Origin: Algoriphagus limi
GTDB lineage: Bacteria; Bacteroidota; Bacteroidia; Cytophagales; Cyclobacteriaceae
Length of the DNA stretch: 64,000 bases
Assembly: GCF_024919275.1 (NCBI RefSeq)
Contig: NZ_JANWGH010000001.1
Location: 1,496,296 to 1,560,295, forward strand
Direction of reading: 5' to 3'
Part shown: positions 45,568 to 54,534 of the stretch, in pieces
Layout: each line of letters begins with the position of its first letter
How positions within the stretch are numbered: position 1 is the stretch's first letter
Notes under the pieces: generated by a model
Told to the model about the DNA's origin: nothing
The model's database searches: none
The model's input: the letters and a program-made list of their open reading frames with translations, nothing else
Translations under genes and position numbers: made by a program

Positions 45568-46239
45568 ATGGAAACCAAGAAAACCCATCAAGCAGACCTT
45601 CGAAAATGGTCATCCACACTTTTCAATCTTAGCCTGGCAATTAGTATCGGGCTTTGTCTTGTTGCCTTTGAATGGAAATCTTATTCAGACTCTCCTATCA
45701 AAGAGATTACTAAAGAATCAGAACTTTGGGACATTCCTGACATCCCAAACACCTTTCAAACCCCACCTCCTCCACCGGTTGAGATACCACCAATTATTCA
45801 GGCTCAGCCTGATGAAATCAAAATCGACCCTACTTTGATTTCTATTGATATCAATACTACGGAAACAACCGAAATTCCAGAAGTTATTATTTCTGATGAT
45901 CCTCCTGTAATTGATAAAGCTGAGGAGATCATGGACTTCATAGAAGTTCAAGCAAGCTTCAAAGGAGGAATGGAAGCATGGTATGAGTATTTAAGAAAGA
46001 ACCTCAAATACCCTTCACAAGCCAAAAGAATGGGAATAGAAGGCGTGGTTTTAATCCGCTTTGTAGTCAATAAAGATGGAAGTGTCCAAGACGTGGAAGT
46101 TGTCAGACCCCTAGGAGGAGGCTGTGATGAAGTAGCCAAAGAAGTTGTCGAAAACTCTCCAGAATGGATACCTGGGAAAATGGGAGGAAGACCTGTTAGA
46201 TCCAGAATGGTGATTCCTATTCGGTTTAAGCTGCAATAG
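45568..46239 (+). CDS. Energy transducer TonB, copy 2
   Basis: A 223-residue paralogue of the preceding TonB, with the same plan: start METKKTHQADLRKWSSTLFNLSLAISIGLCLVAFEW, a shorter proline tract (PPPPPVEIPPI), an acidic linker and the C-terminal domain (YPSQAKRMGIEGVVLIRFVVNKDGSVQDVEVVRPLGGGCDEVAKEVVENSPEW). The C-terminal domains are strongly alike, while the linkers differ. It is transcribed separately, to judge from the terminator between them. A recent-to-moderate tandem duplication is the simplest origin. Confidence 0.92.
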   Translation: METKKTHQADLRKWSSTLFNLSLAISIGLCLVAFEWKSYSDSPIKEITKESELWDIPDIPNTFQTPPPPPVEIPPIIQAQPDEIKIDPTLISIDINTTETTEIPEVIISDDPPVIDKAEEIMDFIEVQASFKGGMEAWYEYLRKNLKYPSQAKRMGIEGVVLIRFVVNKDGSVQDVEVVRPLGGGCDEVAKEVVENSPEWIPGKMGGRPVRSRMVIPIRFKLQ

Positions 46240-46312
46240 TCCTAGAATTCTCTTCCATAATTTTACTCTATTGGAATAAAAGGATGATTTAAAAACTGTA
46301 ATTTGGGTAAGT

Positions 46313-47881
46313 ATGAAAATCAACAGAATACTTACCCTTATTTTATTCCTGGCAACGTTTGCCTGTCAAAGTCCAAAATTTGACTTGGTTATTAAAAATG
46401 GTACTGTTTACTCCGGTGATGGTAGTGAAGGTCAAGTATTGGATGTGGGAATCACAGGTGACAGAATCACCTTTTTAGGGAAATTAGGATCCTTTGAAAG
46501 CGATGAAATAATCGATGCTACAGGATTGGCTGTTGCACCGGGATTCATTGATATGCATACACACCTAGAGCCAATTCTCGAAATGCCATTAGCAGAATCC
46601 TTGGTTCGTCAAGGGGTGACGCTCTCACTGGGTGGTCCTGATGGAAATAGCCCTTTACCTTTAGACAGCTATTTGGATACGCTCGAACAAATGGAAATCG
46701 GCCCAAATTTGGCTTATTTGGTCGGGCATAATTCTATTCGAAGAGCTTATTTGGGAAATATTGACCGTGACCCAACGGAAGAGGAATTGGCGGCTATGAA
46801 AGGTGAAGTTGACAAAGCTATGGATGCGGGAGCTTTTGGCATTTCCACCGGTTTAAAATATCTACCCGGCACTTTTGCCAAACTGGATGAAGTCATTGCT
46901 TTATCCAAAGTGGCTGCTGCTAAAGGAGGAATTTATACTTCTCATCTTCGAGAAGAAGGTCTTGGCCTCATTGATGCAGTTCAGGAGGCAATTCAAATTT
47001 CACGCGATGCCCAAATCCCTGTTGTATTAACTCATCATAAAGCAATAGGAGTAAAAATGTGGGGAGCCAGTAAAAAGACTTTGGCACTCGTTGATTCAGC
47101 TCATCAGTTGGGCTTGGATATCATGATGGATCAATATCCTTATACAGCAAGCCATACCGGAATTAGCGTATTAATCCCAAGCTGGGCCTTAGAAGGTGGG
47201 AAATTTGAAGAACGAGTAAATAATCCTGCCTTAAAAGACAGCATTAAATCAGGGATCGTATTTGCTATTTTAAATGACCGTGGAGGAAATGATTTGAGAA
47301 GAATCCAATTTTCCACTGTACAATGGGATAGAAGTTTAGAAGGCCAAACCTTATATGATTGGATTGTCCGTGAAGGAGACGAACCCACCGTGGAAAAAGG
47401 GGCAGAATATGTGATTCAAGCTCAACTGAATGGGGGGATGGGCACTATCTATCATGCTATGGATGAGGAAGATGTAGAACGCATTATGAAACATCCGATG
47501 ACCATGATTGGGTCAGATGGAAGGCTATCCAAGCCAGGCATAGGCCACCCACACCCAAGAGCCTATGGTACCTTCCCAAGAGTATTGGGATATTATGTCC
47601 GTGAAAAGAAAATAATGGACTTATCCACTGCTATCCATAAAATGACAGGCTTATCAGCAAAAAGACTGGGATTGACCGACAGAGGAGTAATTCAAGAAGG
47701 AGCTTTTGCTGACATCACTATTTTCAATCCTGAAACTGTTATTGATCAAGCGACTTTCATCAACCCACATCAATATCCGCAAGGAATTGAACACGTGATT
47801 ATCAACGGAAATTTTGCGGTAAAAGAGGGTGAATTTCAGCAAAAAGGCTATGGAAGGGTCATTCGGAAAAACAAGCCTTAA
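46313..47881 (+). CDS. N-acyl-D-amino-acid deacylase-like amidohydrolase, lipoprotein
   Basis: A 522-residue amidohydrolase-superfamily protein with a lipobox (FLATFACQ, cysteine 19), so probably membrane-anchored outside the cytoplasm. The metal-binding HTH motif is in GFIDMHTHLEP, further histidines are in YTSHLREEG and LTHHKAIG, and a late aspartate is in MIGSDGRLSKPGIGHPHPRAYG. These match the D-aminoacylase group, which releases fatty acid or acetate from N-acyl-D-amino acids, or dipeptidase-like relatives. The substrate is not certain. The stop codon overlaps that of the convergent yicC gene. Confidence 0.85.
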   Translation: MKINRILTLILFLATFACQSPKFDLVIKNGTVYSGDGSEGQVLDVGITGDRITFLGKLGSFESDEIIDATGLAVAPGFIDMHTHLEPILEMPLAESLVRQGVTLSLGGPDGNSPLPLDSYLDTLEQMEIGPNLAYLVGHNSIRRAYLGNIDRDPTEEELAAMKGEVDKAMDAGAFGISTGLKYLPGTFAKLDEVIALSKVAAAKGGIYTSHLREEGLGLIDAVQEAIQISRDAQIPVVLTHHKAIGVKMWGASKKTLALVDSAHQLGLDIMMDQYPYTASHTGISVLIPSWALEGGKFEERVNNPALKDSIKSGIVFAILNDRGGNDLRRIQFSTVQWDRSLEGQTLYDWIVREGDEPTVEKGAEYVIQAQLNGGMGTIYHAMDEEDVERIMKHPMTMIGSDGRLSKPGIGHPHPRAYGTFPRVLGYYVREKKIMDLSTAIHKMTGLSAKRLGLTDRGVIQEGAFADITIFNPETVIDQATFINPHQYPQGIEHVIINGNFAVKEGEFQQKGYGRVIRKNKP

Positions 47882-48759
47882 AGAACATTCATTGATTGTT
47901 CTTTAATCTTTTCCAATTCATCCTTCATTAATATCACCAATTTCTGAATATCGGCATCATTGGCTTTGGAGCCGATGGTATTGATCTCCCGACCAATTTC
48001 CTGACTGATAAAACCTAGCTTTTTACCTTGTTGAGTTTCTTCTTTAAGAACCTTCAAAAAATACTTGAGATGAGTTTCTAAGCGAACAAGCTCTTCCGTG
48101 ATATCAAGCTTTTCGAAATAGTAAATCAATTCCTGCTCAAAACGATTTTGATCGAAATCATTCTCTGCAACCCATTCCTTGAAATTATTTCGGATACGGG
48201 TTTTAATTCGACCTTTTCGTTGACCTTCTGAAGCTTTTACTTTTTCCAAAGCCTCAGAAATGATTTGGATATTGCCTTCCAATTTTTCTAGGAGCGCCTT
48301 TCCTTCATCTTGTCGAAACTGATCGCATTTCCCCAAAGCCTCTTCGATAGCTTTCCGTATTAATTCCCAATCTGCAGAATCATCAGTCTCCTCGGGATTG
48401 GAGTTAATTACTACAGATGGGGCCTGAAGGGCTAATTTGAAAAGCTCCGATTGATCAGCTCCAACTTTGGATGCCATGGTTTGGAACTTAGTAAAATAAG
48501 CATCAAAGAGATCCTCATTTATAGTTACAGGGATCTCCGAGGATTTCTTGGCTACAAAATCGATGGTTAGGGATACTTTTCCCCTATCCAAGATAGCTTG
48601 AACCAAATTGCGGATTTCATGCTCTTTCTCAGAAAATTGCCTAGGATTCCGTAAGGATAAATCAAGAAATTTGGAATTTAGGGTTTTGACTTCTACATGG
48701 ATAATTCGTGACTCATCTTCACATCCGACACTTCCATAGCCGGTCATCGATTTGATCAT
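47878..48759 (-). CDS. YicC family endoribonuclease
   Basis: A 293-residue protein with the YicC N-terminal signature IKSMTGYGS and the C-terminal domain containing RLETHLKYFLKVLKEE...GKKLGFISQEIGREINTIGSKANDADIQKLVILMKDELEKIKEQ, which is nearly universal in the family. E. coli YicC has been reported as an RNase acting on small RNAs. The length is typical. It sits 9 bases downstream of the large beta-propeller gene on the same strand. Confidence 0.92.
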   Translation of the reverse strand: MIKSMTGYGSVGCEDESRIIHVEVKTLNSKFLDLSLRNPRQFSEKEHEIRNLVQAILDRGKVSLTIDFVAKKSSEIPVTINEDLFDAYFTKFQTMASKVGADQSELFKLALQAPSVVINSNPEETDDSADWELIRKAIEEALGKCDQFRQDEGKALLEKLEGNIQIISEALEKVKASEGQRKGRIKTRIRNNFKEWVAENDFDQNRFEQELIYYFEKLDITEELVRLETHLKYFLKVLKEETQQGKKLGFISQEIGREINTIGSKANDADIQKLVILMKDELEKIKEQSMNVL

Positions 48760-48768
48760 AATGCTCTT

Positions 48769-51700
48769 TTAAAAATTATAACCCAAAGTTACATAGAACT
48801 TGAGATCTTCTGTCTGATAATTTCGTATTGGTCGCGCCACATCAAATTTTACATAATAATTAAGAAGCACAGTTCGCAAACCGGCTCCATAACTCTGCAA
48901 CCATGGATTGTTGAAGTTATTAAGAGTAATCTCGAAAGGAGAACCCTCTGTATTAATTATTTCTGTGTTTTGGTCATTGACTCGCTCCCAAGGTGCAGAA
49001 ACATCCCATGCAGAACCTATATCATAGAATCCGACCAATTGGAAATTTCGAATAAAATTAGAGGTAATGTTTCCTCGAGTCAGGTAAGAGAATAGCGGAA
49101 TTCTCAACTCTGTAGAGAATGTAATCACCTTATTTCCACGAATTTCATCATAATCATACCCCCTCAAATCCACAAAATCTGCGAATAGAATATTTGAATT
49201 TTCTACGCCTGTTGGATTTCGAACCGGAGAAACTTCAGGACGATTAGATGGTGGTTGATAGAACTCATTAAACAACCAGTTATCCATGCCACCCACTAGA
49301 TATGTCTGTGGGTTATTTCCAAAGAAAGAACCTACATATAGCTTGGAAGCTAGGACGATATTTTTATGTACCCGCTGATAATTCCTTATATCTAAATAAA
49401 AATTACTAAAGCTTCTATCAGAGTGATTTAATCCCTGATAATGAACAAATCCAACTTTACCCTTCAAACCAATCTGTGAATAAAGGCCAATTTGCTGAGT
49501 ACGATCATAAACAAACTCTGCCTTTCCTCCTACATAGTTCACATCAAACCGATTAGACTCAGGGTTGGTTGCCAAGATCAATGAGTCTGGGTTAAGATTG
49601 AAATATTGAGTCTTAGCTAGGAAAGGTGCGATTGTAAATCTGGAATTAACATTGAAAGGATAGGAAACTCCAGCTTCAACTTTTGTCAAAACATACTTTT
49701 GGAACGTTATATCATCCTCAGAATATCGGATTGTTCTTCTATCAAACCTAGCCCGGAAATCAAGCCTGCTTTTCAAATATTCATATTCTGCGAAAATATC
49801 CCCTCCAGAACGGAAGTCAAGCGCAACTGATATTCCTCCTGTCAAGGAATGATTATCAAGTAAGTCCGTCATCTTTCCACTCATACTTAAGCCAAATCCT
49901 CTTAGGGGATCGACAATGAATCGAGTGTTTAGATTATTTGTGAAAAACTGCGGTTCCATTCCGCGAGGACCATACACCCGTTTTTGAAGAGATTGTCTCC
50001 TAAAGGCCTCCAAGATATTTCCAGCATTTTCCTCCGTAGTCTGCCCTTGCTCTCTATTCAACTGAGGATTTGGTAAGGAATCAAAGGTATAATTTTCAGT
50101 ATTGATTCCGGATCGGTTTTGAAACTTTAGTCGATCAACATTAATAGAGGTTGTAGTCTTTTGAGAGGTCGTATCGATTTTAATCGGTTCAGCCTCAACT
50201 TGAGGTTTTGGAGTGAGTGTTTCCGATTGTTGCGTTTCTTTTGGAGCAGATTCGATCAATCTTCTTGCGGCAATTCGTTCGTTCAAACTTTTCGCCTGCT
50301 CAAGCTGAACCCGTGGCGTACTAGGAGTAAATAAATCAGCTCCAGAATAATTCTGAATTACTAAAAAGCTCTCTTTCCCGTCTCGCACAGAGAAAGCAAT
50401 TTTATTCATTCGACTATTGACATCGAATGATTCTAAGCTTTTGCTGTAACCCGAAATTTGGCTAGAAATCTGGTTTCCGATATTCAGACGCATCAAATTA
50501 TTGATACCACTGAGGTCACTTAGATAAACGACTGTATTGCTGTTTACCTTTCGTGGTCGAATATTCTTACTATAAGTATTGGTGAGTCGGGTGAGACGAA
50601 CAGAATCCCGGACCTCGGCCATAAAAATATTGTAGCTCGTTTTGAATTGATTCAGGTTTTCAAATTTGCCGGATAAAGAATCCAGTTCCTCAGAATAATT
50701 CGTGGTGTAAATAATGGTCGAATCATTCAAGAACATAGGAGTGAGATCATCAAACTCATCATTTGTCAACCTCCTTCCTGCACCTCGTGTGTTCAAAGTA
50801 TAGATATCGGTCTTTCCATTGGAAATTGCCGAAAGAACCATATTGCGACCGGTACTATTGAAGTCAAGACTGAGAACTTGATTGATATTTCTTAGGAAAA
50901 TTTTATCCTGATTAGAACCGTCAATGGATCGTAATCTTAAAGTAGTTATTCCTCTTTTGTAGGAAGCAATAGCCAAATTCGCAGAATCTCTCCAAGCAAT
51001 GACCGGTGATCTGAAGTTTGGATTTTGATCTTCATATACAGATCCACCCTGGAAAAGCGTACGCTCCAATCCTGACGACACCTCGCGAACCTGAACTTTG
51101 TACTTTCCTTGATTATTGATCACATAAGCCAAATTCAATCCATCAGGACTGAATTTGATATCCATGATCGTACCGATCACTCGAGGGGAAGTCTGAGCAA
51201 TTGCCTGAGAGGAATTGATTTCACGGAAATTGGAATTAACCTGCTGATTAATGGTGAGGTAGTATTTTCTCCAGTCTTCAATGAATGAGTTAAAATTCAA
51301 ACCAACTGTATTGGCTACTGAATTTTCTTCATTTCGATTAATCCGTGAAAGGTTTAGAATACTTGAAATATAGCGACGACCATATCGCTCAGCTATGTAA
51401 TTCCAAATTGATTGACCAACCAAAGAAGCTTCGATTGAATTCAACCGAAGGATTTTTGGAGTCTCATCTTCCTTCAAATAATGGCGGATGTAGTCATCCA
51501 TTTCCCTGCTCCAGCCTTTTGCTAAATACAGTGAAATCCCATCTACATACCATTCCGGAAAACTATTTAGCAAATTGGATTGGAATGCATCTGCAACAGA
51601 AGCTCCATAGAGCATTTCCTGAATGATAATTTTGGAGGTCGCATAAACCAAATCCTCCTTAAAAAGGTCCACTTCCCCTTTGTAAGCAACCTCTGCTATT

Positions 51701-52068
51701 AGCCTACTGAAATTAGTCTGCCCTTCCTCGTTGAATTCCTCTTTATTGAGATTCAAATTACTCTGAAGCAATTCCTCTGGGGAGTTATAAATGTAAATTT
51801 TGGGCTTGGTATAAGCCACATACCCGATCATTTGCGTCAAGCGCTGAAACTCGGACTCCAAATATTCAATAGCTAGTTTGGCATTCGCTCCGCCCCTATC
51901 ATAATAATAGACTTCAAAATTATTGGAGCTGTAAAAATACCAGTCAAACTGTTTATGCTGTAAGCGGTTCTTTCCAAATCGTTCCTGATCAAATTGAGCA
52001 AATGCCGAACCTGCAAAAAACAGGAAACCAAGAAAGAGAAGAATAATATGGTAAGACTTCTTTTGCAT
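48769..52068 (-). CDS. Large exported protein: degenerate gluzincin-like domain, TolB-like propeller, probable outer-membrane barrel
   Basis: A 1099-residue exported protein (signal peptide ending near FAGSAFAQ, residue 25). Residues ~40-280 resemble a peptidase-MA/gluzincin domain: FDWYFYSSNNFEVYYYDRGG at the start, then QEMLY (150-154) and PEWYVDGISLY (171-181), where active enzymes have HExxH and P-x-W-x-x-E-G. Both zinc motifs are altered (His to Gln, Glu to Asp). Residues ~290-590 contain PD40/TolB-like propeller repeats (IMDIKFSPDGLNLAYVIN and similar). A linker (~600-700) is followed by a C-terminal region with many amphipathic strands, ending in YYVKFDVARPIRNY and a final VTLGYNF, like BamA/surface-antigen barrels. 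A secretion or assembly role is only a guess. Confidence 0.8.
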   Translation of the reverse strand: MQKKSYHIILLFLGFLFFAGSAFAQFDQERFGKNRLQHKQFDWYFYSSNNFEVYYYDRGGANAKLAIEYLESEFQRLTQMIGYVAYTKPKIYIYNSPEELLQSNLNLNKEEFNEEGQTNFSRLIAEVAYKGEVDLFKEDLVYATSKIIIQEMLYGASVADAFQSNLLNSFPEWYVDGISLYLAKGWSREMDDYIRHYLKEDETPKILRLNSIEASLVGQSIWNYIAERYGRRYISSILNLSRINRNEENSVANTVGLNFNSFIEDWRKYYLTINQQVNSNFREINSSQAIAQTSPRVIGTIMDIKFSPDGLNLAYVINNQGKYKVQVREVSSGLERTLFQGGSVYEDQNPNFRSPVIAWRDSANLAIASYKRGITTLRLRSIDGSNQDKIFLRNINQVLSLDFNSTGRNMVLSAISNGKTDIYTLNTRGAGRRLTNDEFDDLTPMFLNDSTIIYTTNYSEELDSLSGKFENLNQFKTSYNIFMAEVRDSVRLTRLTNTYSKNIRPRKVNSNTVVYLSDLSGINNLMRLNIGNQISSQISGYSKSLESFDVNSRMNKIAFSVRDGKESFLVIQNYSGADLFTPSTPRVQLEQAKSLNERIAARRLIESAPKETQQSETLTPKPQVEAEPIKIDTTSQKTTTSINVDRLKFQNRSGINTENYTFDSLPNPQLNREQGQTTEENAGNILEAFRRQSLQKRVYGPRGMEPQFFTNNLNTRFIVDPLRGFGLSMSGKMTDLLDNHSLTGGISVALDFRSGGDIFAEYEYLKSRLDFRARFDRRTIRYSEDDITFQKYVLTKVEAGVSYPFNVNSRFTIAPFLAKTQYFNLNPDSLILATNPESNRFDVNYVGGKAEFVYDRTQQIGLYSQIGLKGKVGFVHYQGLNHSDRSFSNFYLDIRNYQRVHKNIVLASKLYVGSFFGNNPQTYLVGGMDNWLFNEFYQPPSNRPEVSPVRNPTGVENSNILFADFVDLRGYDYDEIRGNKVITFSTELRIPLFSYLTRGNITSNFIRNFQLVGFYDIGSAWDVSAPWERVNDQNTEIINTEGSPFEITLNNFNNPWLQSYGAGLRTVLLNYYVKFDVARPIRNYQTEDLKFYVTLGYNF

Positions 52069-52085
52069 GCTTTAAACTAGAAGTT

Positions 52086-53132
52086 TTAAATATAATCAAA
52101 ATAGCGGGCGATGTCCACTTCCTTCATAATGGGCTCCGATCTCAATAAATGGGCTTCCATCACTTTGCTGAAAAATGGAACCAAAGAGACCCCCTTAGCA
52201 CCAAATCCATTGAATATGTAAACGCCTGAATGCCTAGGATGTTTCCCCAAAAATGGTTTCCGGTCTTTTGTAGCAGGTCGTATTCCAAATTTATGCGAAA
52301 CCACCTCTTTAACAGGTAAATTCACCAAAACCTGAAGCCGTTCTAAAAGCTCATTTTTAGCTCGCTCCGTGGGGCCAATATCCAAATCATGCCAAGTATA
52401 GGTCGAACCAACCCGATGAATTCCTTCGCCCAAATGAACACGAAAGACACCACGATTCACAATGTAATCAGGACAGAACTCCTGTTTTACCTCCAGAATT
52501 TCTCCTTTGACAGGAGCGAAAGGCAAAAACCCAAAAAAGGAAGATTCCGCTGAATGAACTCCATTACAGAACACTACTGCTGTTGATTCCAAATCTCTGT
52601 AATGCCAGGACCCATTATCAAAATGGAGATTTTCCTCTGTAAACTCTTCTAATTGAAAATATTCAGAAAACTTCTCTTTAAAAGCATTCAGGAAAGTTGG
52701 TATATCCAGCCAGCCGGATTGTTGAAGCATCACTCCTCCATAAGGATCATTGAGATGTGGAGATTGGGATTCGGTTACCAACTCCCTTATGTATGGGATA
52801 AAAGCTTCATCCGAACTATTCCCCATCCACTCATTTTGCTCTTCAATACTGATAAATGGCCGATAGATTGTCTCTGAACGGAGAAAATCAACACCAGTCT
52901 TTTCTTCAATCTCTTTGTAAAATGGCTCGATCTCAGGAAACAATTGATCAGCTAACCACGTCTTTACCATCTTTCTTCCTGTTACAGGATTGTAAAGCCC
53001 TGCAGCAATCCTACTGGATTGGTTTTTTTCCGGTTGATCCAAGATTCTAATTGATTTCCCAGCCTGAATCAATCGGTATCCTAATGCCGAACCAGCTAAG
53101 CCTCCTCCGATGAGTAAAAAATCAATTTTCAT
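52086..53132 (-). CDS. FAD-dependent oxidoreductase (DAO family)
   Basis: A 348-residue flavoprotein with an N-terminal dinucleotide-binding motif (IDFLLIGGGLAGSALGYRL), the SRIAAGLYNPVTGRK block, and a C-terminal FAD-contact region (GVYIFNGFGAKGVSLVPFFS), typical of the D-amino-acid oxidase/glycine oxidase group. The substrate is unknown; it might be an amine or a D-amino acid. It is 17 bases upstream of the propeller/barrel gene, so the - strand genes from 53132 down to 47878 may form one operon. A divergent metallo-hydrolase gene starts 53 bases away. Confidence 0.85.
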   Translation of the reverse strand: MKIDFLLIGGGLAGSALGYRLIQAGKSIRILDQPEKNQSSRIAAGLYNPVTGRKMVKTWLADQLFPEIEPFYKEIEEKTGVDFLRSETIYRPFISIEEQNEWMGNSSDEAFIPYIRELVTESQSPHLNDPYGGVMLQQSGWLDIPTFLNAFKEKFSEYFQLEEFTEENLHFDNGSWHYRDLESTAVVFCNGVHSAESSFFGFLPFAPVKGEILEVKQEFCPDYIVNRGVFRVHLGEGIHRVGSTYTWHDLDIGPTERAKNELLERLQVLVNLPVKEVVSHKFGIRPATKDRKPFLGKHPRHSGVYIFNGFGAKGVSLVPFFSKVMEAHLLRSEPIMKEVDIARYFDYI

Positions 53133-53185
53133 AGCTCAAATAACGCGTTTTATTCCTTATTTTGTTTTTGCAGATCGATAAAATC

Positions 53186-53839
53186 ATGCTCAAAATTCAA
53201 ACATTCACATTCAACCCTTTTCAAGAAAACACCTATGTCATTTCCGACTCGGAAGGACATGCGGCTATTGTTGATCCCGGCAATTATGAGACTCGGGAAA
53301 ACCAAAAACTTGTGGATTATATACGAGAAGAAAATCTGAAGCCAGAGCTTCTATTGAATACCCACTGTCATATCGATCATGTTTTAGGAAATGCCTTTGT
53401 AAAAAGAACTTTTGGTATCTCTCTTTGGATTCACGAGCAAGAAAGTGCGGTATTGAATTCAGCAAAGGTATTTGCACCTAATTATGGATTCGCAGGCTAT
53501 GAATCTGCTGAACCAGATGGATACTTAACCGAAAACCAAATCATTCAGATCGGAAGTGAAAGGTTGAAAGTGATTTTTGTACCCGGACATGCACCAGGAC
53601 ATGTGGTTTTCTATCATGAAGCCAGCCAACAGTGCATTGGTGGAGATACTTTGTTTCGTGGAAGTATTGGTAGAACCGACCTTCCAGGAGGAAATCATGA
53701 TTTGTTATTGGAAAAAATTAAATCCGAACTTTTCACTCTTCCGGAAAAAACAGTTGTCTTTCCGGGTCATGGTCCGACCACGACCATCGGATTTGAAAAA
53801 GAACACAACCCATTTGTAGGAAAAAACGCCAGATTCTGA
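53186..53839 (+). CDS. MBL-fold metallo-hydrolase (glyoxalase II-like)
   Basis: A 217-residue metallo-beta-lactamase fold hydrolase. The zinc motif HxHxDH is in NTHCHIDHVLGN. Further ligands are in VPGHAPGHVVFY, GGDTLFRGSIGRTDLPGG and the final FPGHGPTTTIGFEKEHNPF. This set matches hydroxyacylglutathione hydrolase-like proteins; the true substrate is unknown. The frame is open to nt 53162, but the Met at 53186 (MLKIQTFTFNPFQENTYV) aligns with the family start. Confidence 0.92.
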   Translation: MLKIQTFTFNPFQENTYVISDSEGHAAIVDPGNYETRENQKLVDYIREENLKPELLLNTHCHIDHVLGNAFVKRTFGISLWIHEQESAVLNSAKVFAPNYGFAGYESAEPDGYLTENQIIQIGSERLKVIFVPGHAPGHVVFYHEASQQCIGGDTLFRGSIGRTDLPGGNHDLLLEKIKSELFTLPEKTVVFPGHGPTTTIGFEKEHNPFVGKNARF

Positions 53840-53841
53840 AT

Positions 53842-54534
53842 TTGAAAATCAAATCCCACATCCCTAATCTATTGACGCTTGGAAATCTCCTTTCCGGCGT
53901 GATCGGTTGCATCTGGGTAATCAAGGGAGATTACTCAGTTGGAGCTTATTTTATTCTGCTTGCTGCCTTTTTGGATTTTTTCGATGGATTTGCAGCCAGA
54001 CTTCTAAAAGTGAGTGGCGAACTGGGAAAACAACTCGACTCTTTAGCAGACCTAGTTTCTTTCGGAGTTTTGCCCGGTTTCATTGTATTCTCATGGATTC
54101 AAAAATCCAGTTCTTCCGAATGGCTTCCTTACCTAGCATTGACAATTCCCTTATTTTCAGCTCTACGATTAGCGAAATTCAACATAGACGATCGACAGTC
54201 CGATCGTTTCATTGGTTTACCCACTCCGGCAAACGCTTTGTTTTTCAGCACCATGCCTTTTCTCTCTGAAAAATGGCCCCAATTGGATTTCTTATTTGGT
54301 AATCCATGGTTTCTAATCGTTCTAGCTTGGATTTTTTCATTGCTTCTGGTAGCAGAGCTACCGCTCATTGCCTTGAAATTCAAAAACTTTTCTCCTCGAG
54401 ATAATGTATTTAGATATATGCTCATCGGATCCGGAGCTATTCTGCTTTTGACCATGGGCTTGGCAGGAGTACCACTCGTAATCCTATTTTATTTGGTACT
54501 CTCAGTGATTGAAAACTCGGTTTTTTCTCCATGA
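53842..54534 (+). CDS. pssA: CDP-diacylglycerol--serine O-phosphatidyltransferase
   Basis: A 230-residue integral membrane enzyme that makes phosphatidylserine, the precursor of phosphatidylethanolamine, from CDP-diacylglycerol and serine. The CDP-alcohol phosphotransferase motif D-x2-D-G-x2-A-R...G-x3-D-x3-D is seen from DFFDGFAARLLKVSG to QLDSLAD. The NLLTLGNLLSGVIGCIW start is typical of PssA. Translation starts at TTG, 2 bases after the preceding stop. The stop overlaps the porU start by 4 bases (ATGA). Confidence 0.93.
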   Translation: MKIKSHIPNLLTLGNLLSGVIGCIWVIKGDYSVGAYFILLAAFLDFFDGFAARLLKVSGELGKQLDSLADLVSFGVLPGFIVFSWIQKSSSSEWLPYLALTIPLFSALRLAKFNIDDRQSDRFIGLPTPANALFFSTMPFLSEKWPQLDFLFGNPWFLIVLAWIFSLLLVAELPLIALKFKNFSPRDNVFRYMLIGSGAILLLTMGLAGVPLVILFYLVLSVIENSVFSP

